Shown: positions 19,201-29,639, counted from the stretch's first letter. The stretch: DNA of 64,000 nucleotides from Saprospiraceae bacterium (GCA_016717145.1 JADKGD010000004.1:62001-126000); one strand, 5' to 3'. The notes: generated by a model from the letters alone, not told the origin. Program-made: numbers and translations.

Positions 19201-20036
19201 ATATCATCTGCATTCCGTGTGCAGGAAGTGTCATAAATTGTAGTACAGGTCCAATCAGCGTCGTAAATTGTAATGACGGAAATCCATGCACGATCAATGA
19301 TGTCCAGACAATTTTGGTTTGTGATGGCAGCATATGTGTGCCATGTATGGGCGAATTGCAAAATTGTTCAAATGGTATGAAAACAATAAGTGCATGTGAT
19401 GATGGTGACCCTGATACAGAAAATGACATGATTACGATTTTGAATTGTGATGGTAGTGTGTGTATACCTTGCAAGGGAACTGATGTAAACTGTGCAACAA
19501 GCCCTACTACCACTCAGGCTTGTAATGATGGAGATGATTGTACTATAAATGATATGGAGACCATTCTTATTAGTAACGGAGACATTTGTTTGCCATGTAG
19601 CGGTACAGTATTGGATTGTAGTGGAGATGAAGTAATAGTTGTTAAACCATGTGATGATGGGGATCAGACAACAATCAATGATATTGAGGTAATTTTAGAA
19701 TGTGATGGGAGTATCTGTTTACCATGCGCGGGAACAAGTATAAAAACAGGATTTGTACCTAATGTTTTTAGTCCAAATGGAGATGGAATCAATGATGATT
19801 TAATGATTTATTTGGGTAATGATGTGAAAGTGGTCTATAAGTTTGAAGTTTTTGATAGATGGGGATCAAAGATTTTTTCGAGATCAAATTTTTCCACTAC
19901 TGAAACACAATATGGCTGGGATGGAACTTACAATGGTAGTAAAGTAAATCAAGGCGTTTACATATATTTTGTACAAATGGAATATTTAAATGGTCAGATA
20001 GAAACCCAAAGAGGAAGTGTTACTTTATTGGATTAA
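16250..20036 (+). CDS. Secreted Cys-rich tandem-repeat protein with T9SS type B sorting domain, frameshifted
   Basis: Three frames join into one protein of about 1260 residues. A signal peptide (MLKYISLFLILIQTNLSYSQ) leads into an N-terminal domain. A T-run deletion near 16381-16384 separates these from the repeat region. About 23 repeats of roughly 42 residues follow, each of the pattern C(N/D)DGNPCTINDMQT...CDGSICVPCxG. After a small indel cluster (18780-18890) the frame continues to a C-terminal domain (PNVFSPNGDGINDDLMI, KFEVFDRWGSKIF, YGWDGTYNG, QGVYIYFVQ). This is the gliding-motility/CHU_C type B signal for T9SS export and outer-surface attachment. The acidic D-x-N/D-x-D pattern in each repeat suggests bound calcium, and the six Cys per repeat suggest disulfides (inference). 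Probable adhesin or stalk protein. Confidence 0.85.
16861..19740 (+). repeat. Tandem protein-coding repeat array, about 23 units of roughly 125 bp
   Basis: Each unit encodes a CDDGNPCTIND core, a beta-like QTILTCDGSICVPC segment and a variable spacer of 10-15 residues (often SCTNT or CSTSGQTS). Two alternating unit styles are seen: CDGSICVPCMG and CNNSIICIPCAG. Units 3-6 (about 17110-17590) and units 16-18 (about 18740-19100) are close to identical at the DNA level, pointing to recent duplication. Units 10, 14, 16 and 21 have lost one or more Cys. Confidence 0.88.
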
Positions 20037-20097
20037 TTTTTTTTCTTTAGAATTATCTAAGATATTTTTTTAATTTCTCATTTTTAAAATCAATATT

Positions 20098-21384
20098 ATG
20101 AAAATTATTTTGATGTTTGTTATGGTATTTGTTATTTCAATAGTGCATGGGCAATCGTTGCCTATTGACTTTGAGATGAGTCCGATCACTTCAGATTTTA
20201 TCGATTTTGATGGTGGTAAGGCTACTGTAATACAAAATCCCCATCCCACTGGAATTAATCCAAGTAACAAAGTGGCGCAGATTGTCAGAAAAGATGGTCA
20301 GGTTTGGGCTGGTAGTAAGCTTGTTTTAAAAGATAATCTTGATTTCAAAAGTAATACCATTCTTTCTTTGAAAGTATTTACTACGGCGCCGATTGGCACA
20401 ACTGTCAAATTCAAACTTGAAGGAGTTGGATCTACAGAAAGGGACGTTGTTACCAAATTGACTAATGAATGGGAAACACTTACCTGGGATTTTACTGGAG
20501 AGCCAAAAACTTTCAATAATCTTGTTTTTATGTTTGATTTTGGTAAGTTAGGTAATGGATCTGAAGCTTCTACTTTTCTATTTGATGACATTGAACAATT
20601 ATACGGAGGAGAACAAATTGATTTGCCTGTAAATTTTGAAGGTTCTGTGGTGAATTATACGATGACTGATTTTGGTGGTAACAAATCTTCACTCGTAGAA
20701 GATCCAACAAATAATAACAATAAAGTTATAAAAGTGGTAAAAACCAAAGAGGCAGCCACCTGGGCTGGAACTACCATTGGTACGCCTGCTGGGTTTGCTA
20801 ATAATATACCTCTGACCTTGACCAATTCTAAAATGAATGTGATGGTATGGTCTCCGGATGCTGGTATTTTTATAAGGTTGAAAGTAGAAGATTCCAAAGA
20901 TGTCACACACACTTGTGAGACCCAGACTAAAACTAAACTGGCCGGGAAATGGGAAAATATAGAATTTGATTTTAAAAACCAGGCTCCGGGTACAGAATTA
21001 TTAAGCGTTGGATTGAGTAAAGGATGGAAGTACAATGAAGCAGCTATTTTTTTTAATTTCGGAAAAGAAGGTGATGAAGCGGGTGAAAAAACCTATTATT
21101 TTGATGATGTCAAATTTGGTGCTGCTATTTCCGGACTAAAAGAAGTTGATGAATTGACGGGTATAACGGTATACCCAAACCCTTCGGAGTTTCAATGGTC
21201 AATATCATCTGAAAATGAGCGTATTTCTAAAATGGAGATTTTTGATGTGAGTGGCAGAATATTGAAGTCAGGTTTTGTAAACGATTACCATCTAAATATT
21301 GACGCACAAAATTTTTCTTCCGGCATATATATTTTAAAACTGACGACTGCAAAAGGAATTGGCAGTTTTAAAATACTAAAATAG
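20098..21384 (+). CDS. Secreted T9SS type A protein with two jelly-roll (carbohydrate-binding-like) domains
   Basis: A 428-residue secreted protein with signal peptide MKIILMFVMVFVISIVHGQ. Two homologous domains of about 155 residues follow: LPIDFEMSPITSDFIDFDGG...FLFDDIEQL and LPVNFEGSVVNYTMTDFGGN...YYFDDVKFG. Each begins with LP(I/V)(D/N)FE and ends with YxFDD, a pattern of beta-sandwich modules found attached to glycan-acting enzymes in Bacteroidota. The C-terminus is a type A sorting domain (ITVYPNPSEFQWSIS, MEIFDVSGRIL, FSSGIYILKLTT). No catalytic domain is present, so it probably binds rather than cleaves. It is 62 bases downstream of the Cys-rich repeat gene and could be co-transcribed with it. 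Confidence 0.82.
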   Translation: MKIILMFVMVFVISIVHGQSLPIDFEMSPITSDFIDFDGGKATVIQNPHPTGINPSNKVAQIVRKDGQVWAGSKLVLKDNLDFKSNTILSLKVFTTAPIGTTVKFKLEGVGSTERDVVTKLTNEWETLTWDFTGEPKTFNNLVFMFDFGKLGNGSEASTFLFDDIEQLYGGEQIDLPVNFEGSVVNYTMTDFGGNKSSLVEDPTNNNNKVIKVVKTKEAATWAGTTIGTPAGFANNIPLTLTNSKMNVMVWSPDAGIFIRLKVEDSKDVTHTCETQTKTKLAGKWENIEFDFKNQAPGTELLSVGLSKGWKYNEAAIFFNFGKEGDEAGEKTYYFDDVKFGAAISGLKEVDELTGITVYPNPSEFQWSISSENERISKMEIFDVSGRILKSGFVNDYHLNIDAQNFSSGIYILKLTTAKGIGSFKILK

Positions 21385-22049
21385 CTTAAATGGTATAGAT
21401 GTATGCTTTTATGAAAAAATTAATCATACTTAATGAATTTAAGTGATTTTAGATCCAAATTATTGGTGCTTTGAGTGGTCTTGATGTAGTAATGATGTAC
21501 TCCTTAATTCATAAGACAAGCACATAAATCAATAGATTTGCATGTTTTATAAATATTAAAATTTCTCTTTGACGACTTTGACGAGATAAAGCCATTAATT
21601 TATAACAAGCTTTTTTAAAAAGATTGTTTTTTCAAAATTTGCGATAATTCCTGTAACGAAGGATTTTTTATCGGGAAGATTGGAGATTAAATTAAAGCTT
21701 TTGATTATTGGTTGAATAGGCACTGAAATCCTTTAGTATTCATTTTTTTGTCTCAATTTTTAGATTACTACACTTAATACAAAATCTTAAGTGTTTAGTA
21801 AGTAACCTACAATGTATTTCTTACAGCATTTGGATGTTGTGTTATTTATTTAAATAACTCAATTTCAAATTGAATGAATAGTATCATTTACTTCTCATGT
21901 TTTACTCTGTTTTATAATAGCGGATATTTTATGCATTTCTTACGCAAGGGAATGCCATTGAGTGAATTTTATTCATTTCAATTGGACAATATAGATTCAA
22001 CACATAACAATTATCAGCATTTTTTTAATAACCAAACTTACTCAATCTC
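21385..22049. other. 665-base AT-rich gap before the giant gene
   Basis: No protein-like ORF on either strand and no strong hairpin. It probably carries the promoter and a long leader of the gene at 22050. I cannot identify a specific site. Confidence 0.5.
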
Positions 22050-25000
22050 ATGAGATTAGATCTAAATCCTGTAAATTTTAAAACATTTACACTGTCCTCA
22101 TCAATACTCCCAAAATACTTCTCTGGAGGATTTAAGGATTTTTCAAGTAGTTTTTTTAATATCCAGCTAGTTGTATTTTTACTGGCTATGCATATTTCAT
22201 TTACCGGATATTCTCAACAGTCAAGTCCTTGCTCAGGCAATGTACCAATACAGAACCTAGCCAATGGGATGAATTACACCATTACTGTTGGACCGACGAG
22301 TGGCAATGTCGCCATTACGCTTACAGTTGTAGACAATCCACCAGGTTTGGTTGGTTTTCTCGGAGGACCTGGTAATCCAATATCATTTCCAAATGGCTCA
22401 GGAACCTTTACTTACAACTTAACTGGTCAGGCTACTCCGTATGTTTTAAATATGTACTTTAACTGGGCAGCAGGTGGACAAGGTAGTTCCACAGCGGTAT
22501 CTTGTGCTGCTGCTGCTGCTCCGACGATATGTTCGGGCAATGTACCAATACAGAACCTAGCCAATGGGATGAATTACACCATTACTGCTGGACCGGTAGC
22601 TGGCAATGTTACCATTTCGCTTACAGTTGTAGACAATCCACCAGGTTTGGTTGGTTTTCTAGGAGGACCTGGTAATCCAATATCATTTCCAAATGGCTCA
22701 GGAACCTTTACTTACAACTTAACTGGTCAGGCTACTCCGTATGTTTTAAATATGTACTTTAACTGGGCAGCAGGTGGACAAGGTAGTTCCACAGCGGTAT
22801 CTTGTCCTGCTCCTCCTCCTCCTGTAAATAGCAACGTTACCTTCTGTGTGGATTACACCTGCGTGGCAGGAACCCCAGGTTTCGCCGCTCAACAGATTCA
22901 ATTTGAAGATGGTCCGTTCGTTGGTTTCCGTCCGTTAACCCAAATGGGTACTTCAAACATCTGGTGCGCAACGTTTGCGCTTCCAGTAGGTAGTACAGTT
23001 CGTTACAATTTCTTCTATGCTGGAGCATCCGGCGCAGGAGGGCCAGAAAATCTTGCTAGCGCAACTGCCTGCACAACCACTGGTAAGCGTACCTTGACTG
23101 TAGCTGCAGGTGCACCGCAATCGGTCACCTTTGCATGGGAGAGTTGCGCAGCAGCACCTAATTGCTCGTTAGTAAATAACAACGTTACCTTTTGTGTAGA
23201 CTATACCTGCGTGGCAGGAGCACCAGGTTTCGCCGCCCAACAGATTCAATTTGAAAATGGTCCATTCGTTGGTTTCCGTCCGTTAACCCAAATGGGTACT
23301 TCAAACATCTGGTGCGCAACTTTTGCACTTCCAGTGGGTTTGGTGGTTCGTTATAACTTCTTCTATGCTGCTGCAGCCGGCGCAGGTGGACCAGAGAATC
23401 TTGCTAGCGCAACAGCCTGTACAACCACTGGTAAGCGTACCTTGACTGTAGCTGCAGGGGCAGCACAATCGGTCACCTTTGCATGGGAGAGCTGCGCAGC
23501 AGCGCCTAATTGCCCGGTAGTAAATAACAACGTTACCTTCTGTGTGGACTACACCTGCGTGGCAGGAGCACCAGGTTTCGCCGCCCAACAGATTCAATTT
23601 GAAAATGGTCCATTCGTTGGTTTCCGTCCGTTAACCCAAATGGGTACTTCAAACATCTGGTGCGCAACTTTTGCACTTCCAGTGGGTTTGGTGGTTCGTT
23701 ATAACTTCTTCTATGCTGCTGCAGCCGGCGCAGGTGGACCAGAGAATCTTGCTAGCGCAACAGCCTGTACAACCACTGGTAAGCGTACCTTGACTGTAGC
23801 TGCAGGGGCAGCTCAATCGGTCACCTTTGCATGGGAGAGCTGCGCAGCAGCACCTAATTGCCCGGTAGTAAATAACAACGTTACCTTCTGTGTGGACTAC
23901 ACCTGCGTGGCAGGAGCACCAGGTTTCGCCGCCCAACAGATTCAATTTGAAAATGGTCCGTTCGCTGGTTTTCGATCGTTGACCCAAACGCCTGGTACAA
24001 ACATCTGGTGTGGAACTTTTGCACTTCCAGTGGGTTTGGTGGTTCGTTATAACTTCTTCTATGCTGCTGCAGCCGGCGCAGGTGGACCAGAGAATCTTAC
24101 TAGTGCAACAGCCTGTACAACCACTGGTAAGCGTACCTTGACCGTAGCCGCAGCGGGAACAACTCAATCTGTTACTTTCGCATGGCAAAGTTGCTCCGCA
24201 ACTCCAACATTTCCAACACTTTTTACCGTAACAGGTGGAGGTACCAGATGTAGTTCAGATAGTGGTCTGGCACTAGGCTTAACTGGCTCACAGACAGGTG
24301 TTAATTATCAATTGTTATTAAATGGCACTAATACAGTTACACCGGTAGCGGGCACCGGAGCAGCAATAGCTTTCCCTGTACAAACAGTGGCAGGAACATA
24401 TACTGTTGTGGCTACCAATGCAGGGACAGCATGTTCTATTCCAATGACAGGCAATGTTGTCATTAGCATCATAATGTGTACTCCTTCAATAACTGACCCT
24501 TGTGTGTGTCTTAATAATGCCACCACCAATACAAATGGACAATTTAGTGAACAGATTAAAGTAAATGCTCCTGCCACCCAAGTATGGACAGTGACAGCAG
24601 TATCAGGTTTATTCTCGGCCGCCAGCCCAGCACCACCAGCTGCACCGAACCCAATCACAGTGGGCACCGTACTGACCCAAATGGGAACTATGTTCACGTT
24701 GGATGGTCGCCATATAGAATCAATAGGATATTCTATAACTGTATCCAATAGCAGGGGAACAACATTTACCATTGGTAATACGTGTAGTTATCCTGATGCT
24801 ATGATCACCAGCCTTCCTTTGGAAATATGTCTGGGTACTAGCATACCACTTACGGGCAATCCTGGTGATGCCAATATCACATCGAGTGGCTTTACTGTAA
24901 ATGGAGTGTCAGCCACGATACTTAACCCGCCAACAACAGGAAATTATACGGTTGTATATACTGTCAACGGAGGTTTGCCAAAAGCATTCGGACCTAACGA

Positions 25001-28000
25001 CCCTGGTTGTCTTCAGGCAGTTTCTTTGGTAGTAGGCGTCTTCCCTGTACCGGTGATTACAAAACAACCAAGGGACATAGGCTTGTGTATCGGCGCCAGC
25101 GGATCGTTTAGTCTGACTGCAACAGTGGCTGCACCATCAACACTGGTATATCAATGGCAACAACAGATCAATGGTACCTGGGTTAATATACCCGGAGCTA
25201 CATTAGCCACACTGCCGATAATAAATGTCAATGCAAATGACAATAATGAAAGATACAGGTCTATCGTAACAGCATTAAATGCCAATGGCTTTGGATGTCC
25301 TGTCATTAGCGATGTAGTTGTCCTTCATGTACACGAGACCCTGGAAATGACCTGTGTAGGTCATATAAATTTCAGCCTGGATGCTAATTGTGAAGCGACA
25401 AATTTTGTAGATATCTTCCTCAACGGAGACATCGTGAGTGCAGATTTTTATGAAGTGATCATAAAAAATGGCAACGTTGTAATAGCCCTTGCAGATGTAA
25501 AAAATTACCTTGGCAAGTTATTGACCTATCAGGTCAGAGACATTTGTGATAACAATAGCTGTTGGGGTACCGTGCGATTTGAAGATAAACTTCCACCGGT
25601 TATCGACTGCGGACCGGAGGTAACCATACCATGTTATCAGGTAGCCGCCTTCCTGGCAGAAAACATAAACAATGTCAGCTTCAGACCACAATATGCTGAT
25701 GCCTGCGGTCCGATAACAGCGGTATTCACTACTGAAAAATCACTGTCGGCATGTGAAGGCGGTTATATTATCAGAAGATGGACAGTCACCGACGGCAGCG
25801 GTAACAAAGCTTATTGCGAACAAAGATTTAATATATCAAACAGGGTAATGTGGTCATGTCCACAAAGCTTAGTAATACTTACATGCAAGGATGATATTTC
25901 ACCTGAAGGAGTAAGCAGTCTGGCAGGCGTAGAAGCAGCATATCCATATTTTGTAAATGGTATGGTTGCCATTCCGATCAATGGCGTATGTAACTATTTT
26001 ACTACTTACTCAGATATAGCATTTGATGCATGTGGCCCTCATTGCCATGGCAACAAAAAGGTAATCAGGAAATGGACCATCCTTGACTGGTGTGCCGGAA
26101 CCGTATCCGAATGTACCCAGATCATCAAAGCGATAGATCTTGAGGAGCCTACATTTATCCTTAAGGATACCATCGTAAGTACCCGTCCGTGGGATTGTAC
26201 AGGAGATTTCTTCTTGCCAAATCCTTGGGAATTGCATGACAATTGTGATGCTAACCCAACATGGGAAGTGGTAGCACCTGAAGGCGTATGGGTAGTGAAA
26301 ACGGCTAATGGCTGGAGAGCAAGCAACGTACCGTGTGGTGAAACAGACTTTACGTATGTTGCTACAGATTGTTGTGGAAACAAAGGAACAAGAACTTTAA
26401 CCGTAACTGTAAAAGACAGGACACCACCTGTAGCTGTTGCAAAACGTGACATCGTGGTAAGTTTAGTACCGGGTTACGATGCCAACGGACAGACTGACGG
26501 TCAGGCTAAAATATTTACATATCACATAGACAACGGATCATTTGATAACTGTAGTGGTGTGAAACTGGAAGTGAGAAGACCTTTAGGTACTTCATGTGGT
26601 AATGATGGATTGGTTATTGATGCAGCTGGAAACAGACACAACAACAACAAAACCTTCAGCAACGCAAGCAACAGTGAGCCTTATTCTGCCAATGATACAG
26701 ATGGCGGCGCATTTGTTAAATTCTGTTGTGATGACCTTACAACAGCCGGAGCGGATTTCGACGGAGACGGCATCCTTGATGTAGGTTACCACCAGGTAAT
26801 CCTCAGAGTATGGGATGATGGAAACAAAAACGGTACCATAGGTGAAGTAGGCAAAGATAACTGGAATGATACATGGGCAAATGTTAAAGTAGAATGTAAG
26901 ATTCCACCGATTATTACATGTCCTGCAGACAAGACCATCTATTGTGACTGGGCTATCCAGACTAACGTACAGAGTGGCACACCGGGTACAGACAATCCAA
27001 AAGCAATTGCTGTAACAGGTGTAGACTTTACCAAGACAGGATTGCCTACAGCATATGGTGTATGTGTAAGTCCGATCATTACATTCTGGGATAAAGAGAA
27101 TTTTAACCAGTGTGACCTTGGATTTATCCAGCGAACATTTATCGTAAAAGACAAAGGCTTTACGACGACATGTATACAGAGAATTGATGTATTACAAAGT
27201 CTTACAGCTATTCCATGGACATTTATACAGTCTTCATTGAGTACTACACCAATTCCGCTGACAGGTGCCAAAGCATGCGAAGGTCCTACAGATGAAGATA
27301 TCAAATCCAAAGGTCCTAAATATACTTCAGGTCCATGTGATGTGATCGGAGTTACTTGGAATAAAGAGCAGTTTGATTTTGAAAATGGTGTATGTAGAAA
27401 ATGGAGAGTTGAATACAAGTATTTCAACTGGTGTACAAATGAGGAGCGTGGACCATACTACAAATACTGGATATTTGAAGATACAAAAGCACCTGAGATG
27501 ACATGTAGAGATACTATGTTTGGAGTAGGGGCAGATTGTAGTGTAGTGGTAATGCTCACCAAAAAAGCAATAGACACAAGCGGATGTATCAATACAGGCT
27601 GGTTGAAGTGGGAAGTATATGTAGATTTATGGGCTGATGGTTCGGAAGATCTATTATTCTCATCATTCTATTTTGGAGCAGAAGGTGCTGAAAGATTCGT
27701 AAACGGAAGTGTTGTAAAACAATACAAACTGAGCGGACCACAAGCGAATGTAGGTTCACAGAATGCTACATCAAGCGGTCAGGAATTGAAGATCACGTTG
27801 CCATTCCCAATAGTGGGTAAGATGAGTAACCATAAAGTGGTATGGAAAGTAACAGATGGTTGTCATAACTTCACGTCATGTCATGAGTCATTCATGGTAG
27901 TAGATAAGAAGGCACCGACACCGGTATGTATTCCATTGACTACAGCATTGATGGCAGATCCTGATGGAGCTGGTCCTGCATTGCCAATGGTAGAATTGTG

Positions 28001-29639
28001 GGCATGTGACTTCATGAACAAAGCGTACGATAACTGTACAGATTCAGAAGATTTATTGTACACATTCGAAAACGTAGCACCACAAGTTACCGACAAAGTA
28101 GTATTTGGCAGATTGACCAACATCGACATAAAACACTATTTTGATGCAACAGGCGCATTGTCAGCCTTCCCTGCGATATCATCAGCAGAGAAAGCAATCG
28201 AAGCTAAGTACTTAAGAGGTGAAGGTGGCATCCAGTTATGGGATCCAGTGACAGGATGTAGTGCAAAAGTATGGTCAAGCAACGTATTGGTACCTGGTCA
28301 GGCACACACAGATGTAGACGTAAGGGTAACCGTATGGGATAAGAAATTCAATTATGATTTCTGTTGGACCACACTTAGCTTAATCTGTAACACTTGCCCT
28401 GGTGCAGGAGCAGGTTCAAGGATTGCGGGTTCTGTTGCTACCTCAGTAGGACAATCGGTTAATAATGTTATCGTATCTCTTGATGCAAACATTGTTGAGT
28501 ACCCTATTTCTGCAACGACACCTGTAAACGGTACTTATGAATTCAATGCCATAGTGAATGGTTTGAATTATGAATTAAGTGCAAACAAAGGTGGAGATTA
28601 TATCAATGGTGTAAGTACACTTGACCTTGTAATGATACAAAGACATATCTTAGGTATACAGTCATTAGAAAGTCCTTATAAGTTGATAGCAGCAGATGCT
28701 AACAATGATGGTAAGGTTACTGCTTCTGACTTAACAGACCTTAGAAAATTGATCTTAGGAATTACAAATACATTACCAAGCAACGAAAGCTGGAGATTCC
28801 CTGTAGCTGCACAAACATTGGATGCATTAAATCCTTGGGGATTTGATGAGACCATCAATATCAATGCTTTGTCAGCAGACATGAATAACCAGAACTTCGT
28901 AGCGGTTAAAATCGGAGATGTAAACGGAAACGTAAGCACTAACGTAGCTAACCCTGCCGTTGAAGGAAGATCAAGCAATAACATAGGATTGGTAGTGACT
29001 GAAGCAGCTTATGAAGCAGGTTCAACAGTATCTATTCCGGTTACAGCTGCTAACTTCAATGATGTATTCGGATATCAGTTTACGATGAACTTAAATGGTG
29101 CAAGCCTTGTAGAAGTACAGTCAGGTGCTATTGAAGTAAACGGAAGCAATGTAGGTATCCTTGCAAATGATGTAGTAACGATGAGTTATGTTTCAAAAGA
29201 AGGAGTTACAGTAAATGAAGATGAGACATTATTTACACTTGTCGTAAAAGCTAACAAAGCCGGAAACGTAAGTGACATGATGAACCTTAATTCTACAGTT
29301 ACACCTGCAGAATCTTATGTAGGAGACGCTTTGACAGTTGGAAAAGTTAGCTTGAATGTAAGAACATCACCGGTAGCTACTATCGAGTTGTTCCAAAACG
29401 AGCCAAACCCATTCAAAGGTCAGACAACTGTATCTTTCAACATGTCAAAAGCAGCACAGGCAGTTATTACAGTAACTGATGTTGCAGGAAAAGTAATCAC
29501 TGTTAGAAAAGCAGATGCAGCCAAAGGATTCAATAGTGAAATATTCACCAGAGAGGAATTAGGTGCAACTGGTATCTTGTTCTACACATTGACAAGTGGC
29601 GAGTTTACTGCTACTAAAAAAATGATCATCATCGAGTAA
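22050..29639 (+). CDS. Giant secreted multidomain protein: repeats, Ig-like and HYR-like region, dockerin, cohesin-like, T9SS type A domain
   Basis: 2529 residues in one intact frame. An extended signal peptide has its hydrophobic core at about residues 38-54 and ends near GYSQQ. Two 100-residue repeats (about 61-260) and four 116-residue repeats (about 262-725, starting NVTFCVDYTC) follow; the latter resemble starch-binding beta-sandwich modules. Ig-like and HYR-like modules with many Cys fill about 726-2120. A dockerin type I-like pair (STLDLVMIQRHILG and ADANNDGKVTASDLTDLRKL, about 2186-2240) comes next, then a cohesin-like beta domain (about 2309-2437). The type A sorting domain (LFQNEPNPFKGQTTVSF, VTDVAGKVI, GILFYTLTSG) ends it. 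Exported by T9SS; likely a cell-surface or released adhesin or scaffold. A terminator follows. Confidence 0.88.
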   Translation: MRLDLNPVNFKTFTLSSSILPKYFSGGFKDFSSSFFNIQLVVFLLAMHISFTGYSQQSSPCSGNVPIQNLANGMNYTITVGPTSGNVAITLTVVDNPPGLVGFLGGPGNPISFPNGSGTFTYNLTGQATPYVLNMYFNWAAGGQGSSTAVSCAAAAAPTICSGNVPIQNLANGMNYTITAGPVAGNVTISLTVVDNPPGLVGFLGGPGNPISFPNGSGTFTYNLTGQATPYVLNMYFNWAAGGQGSSTAVSCPAPPPPVNSNVTFCVDYTCVAGTPGFAAQQIQFEDGPFVGFRPLTQMGTSNIWCATFALPVGSTVRYNFFYAGASGAGGPENLASATACTTTGKRTLTVAAGAPQSVTFAWESCAAAPNCSLVNNNVTFCVDYTCVAGAPGFAAQQIQFENGPFVGFRPLTQMGTSNIWCATFALPVGLVVRYNFFYAAAAGAGGPENLASATACTTTGKRTLTVAAGAAQSVTFAWESCAAAPNCPVVNNNVTFCVDYTCVAGAPGFAAQQIQFENGPFVGFRPLTQMGTSNIWCATFALPVGLVVRYNFFYAAAAGAGGPENLASATACTTTGKRTLTVAAGAAQSVTFAWESCAAAPNCPVVNNNVTFCVDYTCVAGAPGFAAQQIQFENGPFAGFRSLTQTPGTNIWCGTFALPVGLVVRYNFFYAAAAGAGGPENLTSATACTTTGKRTLTVAAAGTTQSVTFAWQSCSATPTFPTLFTVTGGGTRCSSDSGLALGLTGSQTGVNYQLLLNGTNTVTPVAGTGAAIAFPVQTVAGTYTVVATNAGTACSIPMTGNVVISIIMCTPSITDPCVCLNNATTNTNGQFSEQIKVNAPATQVWTVTAVSGLFSAASPAPPAAPNPITVGTVLTQMGTMFTLDGRHIESIGYSITVSNSRGTTFTIGNTCSYPDAMITSLPLEICLGTSIPLTGNPGDANITSSGFTVNGVSATILNPPTTGNYTVVYTVNGGLPKAFGPNDPGCLQAVSLVVGVFPVPVITKQPRDIGLCIGASGSFSLTATVAAPSTLVYQWQQQINGTWVNIPGATLATLPIINVNANDNNERYRSIVTALNANGFGCPVISDVVVLHVHETLEMTCVGHINFSLDANCEATNFVDIFLNGDIVSADFYEVIIKNGNVVIALADVKNYLGKLLTYQVRDICDNNSCWGTVRFEDKLPPVIDCGPEVTIPCYQVAAFLAENINNVSFRPQYADACGPITAVFTTEKSLSACEGGYIIRRWTVTDGSGNKAYCEQRFNISNRVMWSCPQSLVILTCKDDISPEGVSSLAGVEAAYPYFVNGMVAIPINGVCNYFTTYSDIAFDACGPHCHGNKKVIRKWTILDWCAGTVSECTQIIKAIDLEEPTFILKDTIVSTRPWDCTGDFFLPNPWELHDNCDANPTWEVVAPEGVWVVKTANGWRASNVPCGETDFTYVATDCCGNKGTRTLTVTVKDRTPPVAVAKRDIVVSLVPGYDANGQTDGQAKIFTYHIDNGSFDNCSGVKLEVRRPLGTSCGNDGLVIDAAGNRHNNNKTFSNASNSEPYSANDTDGGAFVKFCCDDLTTAGADFDGDGILDVGYHQVILRVWDDGNKNGTIGEVGKDNWNDTWANVKVECKIPPIITCPADKTIYCDWAIQTNVQSGTPGTDNPKAIAVTGVDFTKTGLPTAYGVCVSPIITFWDKENFNQCDLGFIQRTFIVKDKGFTTTCIQRIDVLQSLTAIPWTFIQSSLSTTPIPLTGAKACEGPTDEDIKSKGPKYTSGPCDVIGVTWNKEQFDFENGVCRKWRVEYKYFNWCTNEERGPYYKYWIFEDTKAPEMTCRDTMFGVGADCSVVVMLTKKAIDTSGCINTGWLKWEVYVDLWADGSEDLLFSSFYFGAEGAERFVNGSVVKQYKLSGPQANVGSQNATSSGQELKITLPFPIVGKMSNHKVVWKVTDGCHNFTSCHESFMVVDKKAPTPVCIPLTTALMADPDGAGPALPMVELWACDFMNKAYDNCTDSEDLLYTFENVAPQVTDKVVFGRLTNIDIKHYFDATGALSAFPAISSAEKAIEAKYLRGEGGIQLWDPVTGCSAKVWSSNVLVPGQAHTDVDVRVTVWDKKFNYDFCWTTLSLICNTCPGAGAGSRIAGSVATSVGQSVNNVIVSLDANIVEYPISATTPVNGTYEFNAIVNGLNYELSANKGGDYINGVSTLDLVMIQRHILGIQSLESPYKLIAADANNDGKVTASDLTDLRKLILGITNTLPSNESWRFPVAAQTLDALNPWGFDETININALSADMNNQNFVAVKIGDVNGNVSTNVANPAVEGRSSNNIGLVVTEAAYEAGSTVSIPVTAANFNDVFGYQFTMNLNGASLVEVQSGAIEVNGSNVGILANDVVTMSYVSKEGVTVNEDETLFTLVVKANKAGNVSDMMNLNSTVTPAESYVGDALTVGKVSLNVRTSPVATIELFQNEPNPFKGQTTVSFNMSKAAQAVITVTDVAGKVITVRKADAAKGFNSEIFTREELGATGILFYTLTSGEFTATKKMIIIE
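22231..22830 (+). repeat. Two tandem 300-bp repeats in the giant gene
   Basis: Units 22231-22530 and 22531-22830 differ at only a few positions (for example GTTGGACCGACGAG and GCTGGACCGGTAGC). Each encodes 100 residues from CSGNVPIQNLANG to GGQGSSTAVSC. Confidence 0.9.
22833..24209 (+). repeat. Four tandem 348-bp repeats in the giant gene
   Basis: Units begin at 22833, 23181, 23529 and 23877, each at AACGTTACCTT. Units 2 and 3 are almost identical, while unit 4 has diverged in its middle (GFRSLTQTPGTNIWCGTF). Each encodes one 116-residue module with four or five conserved Cys. Confidence 0.92.

Noticed and set aside
16861..19740. Regularly spaced repeats as a CRISPR array
   Set aside because: Repeats are about 125 bp, in coding frame, and vary by codon; no cas genes and no 25-40 bp repeat/spacer structure.
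22837..24188. Cys-rich minus-strand ORFs over the 348-bp repeats
   Set aside because: They are periodic shadows of the giant protein's repeats, and the sense frame is intact with domain structure.
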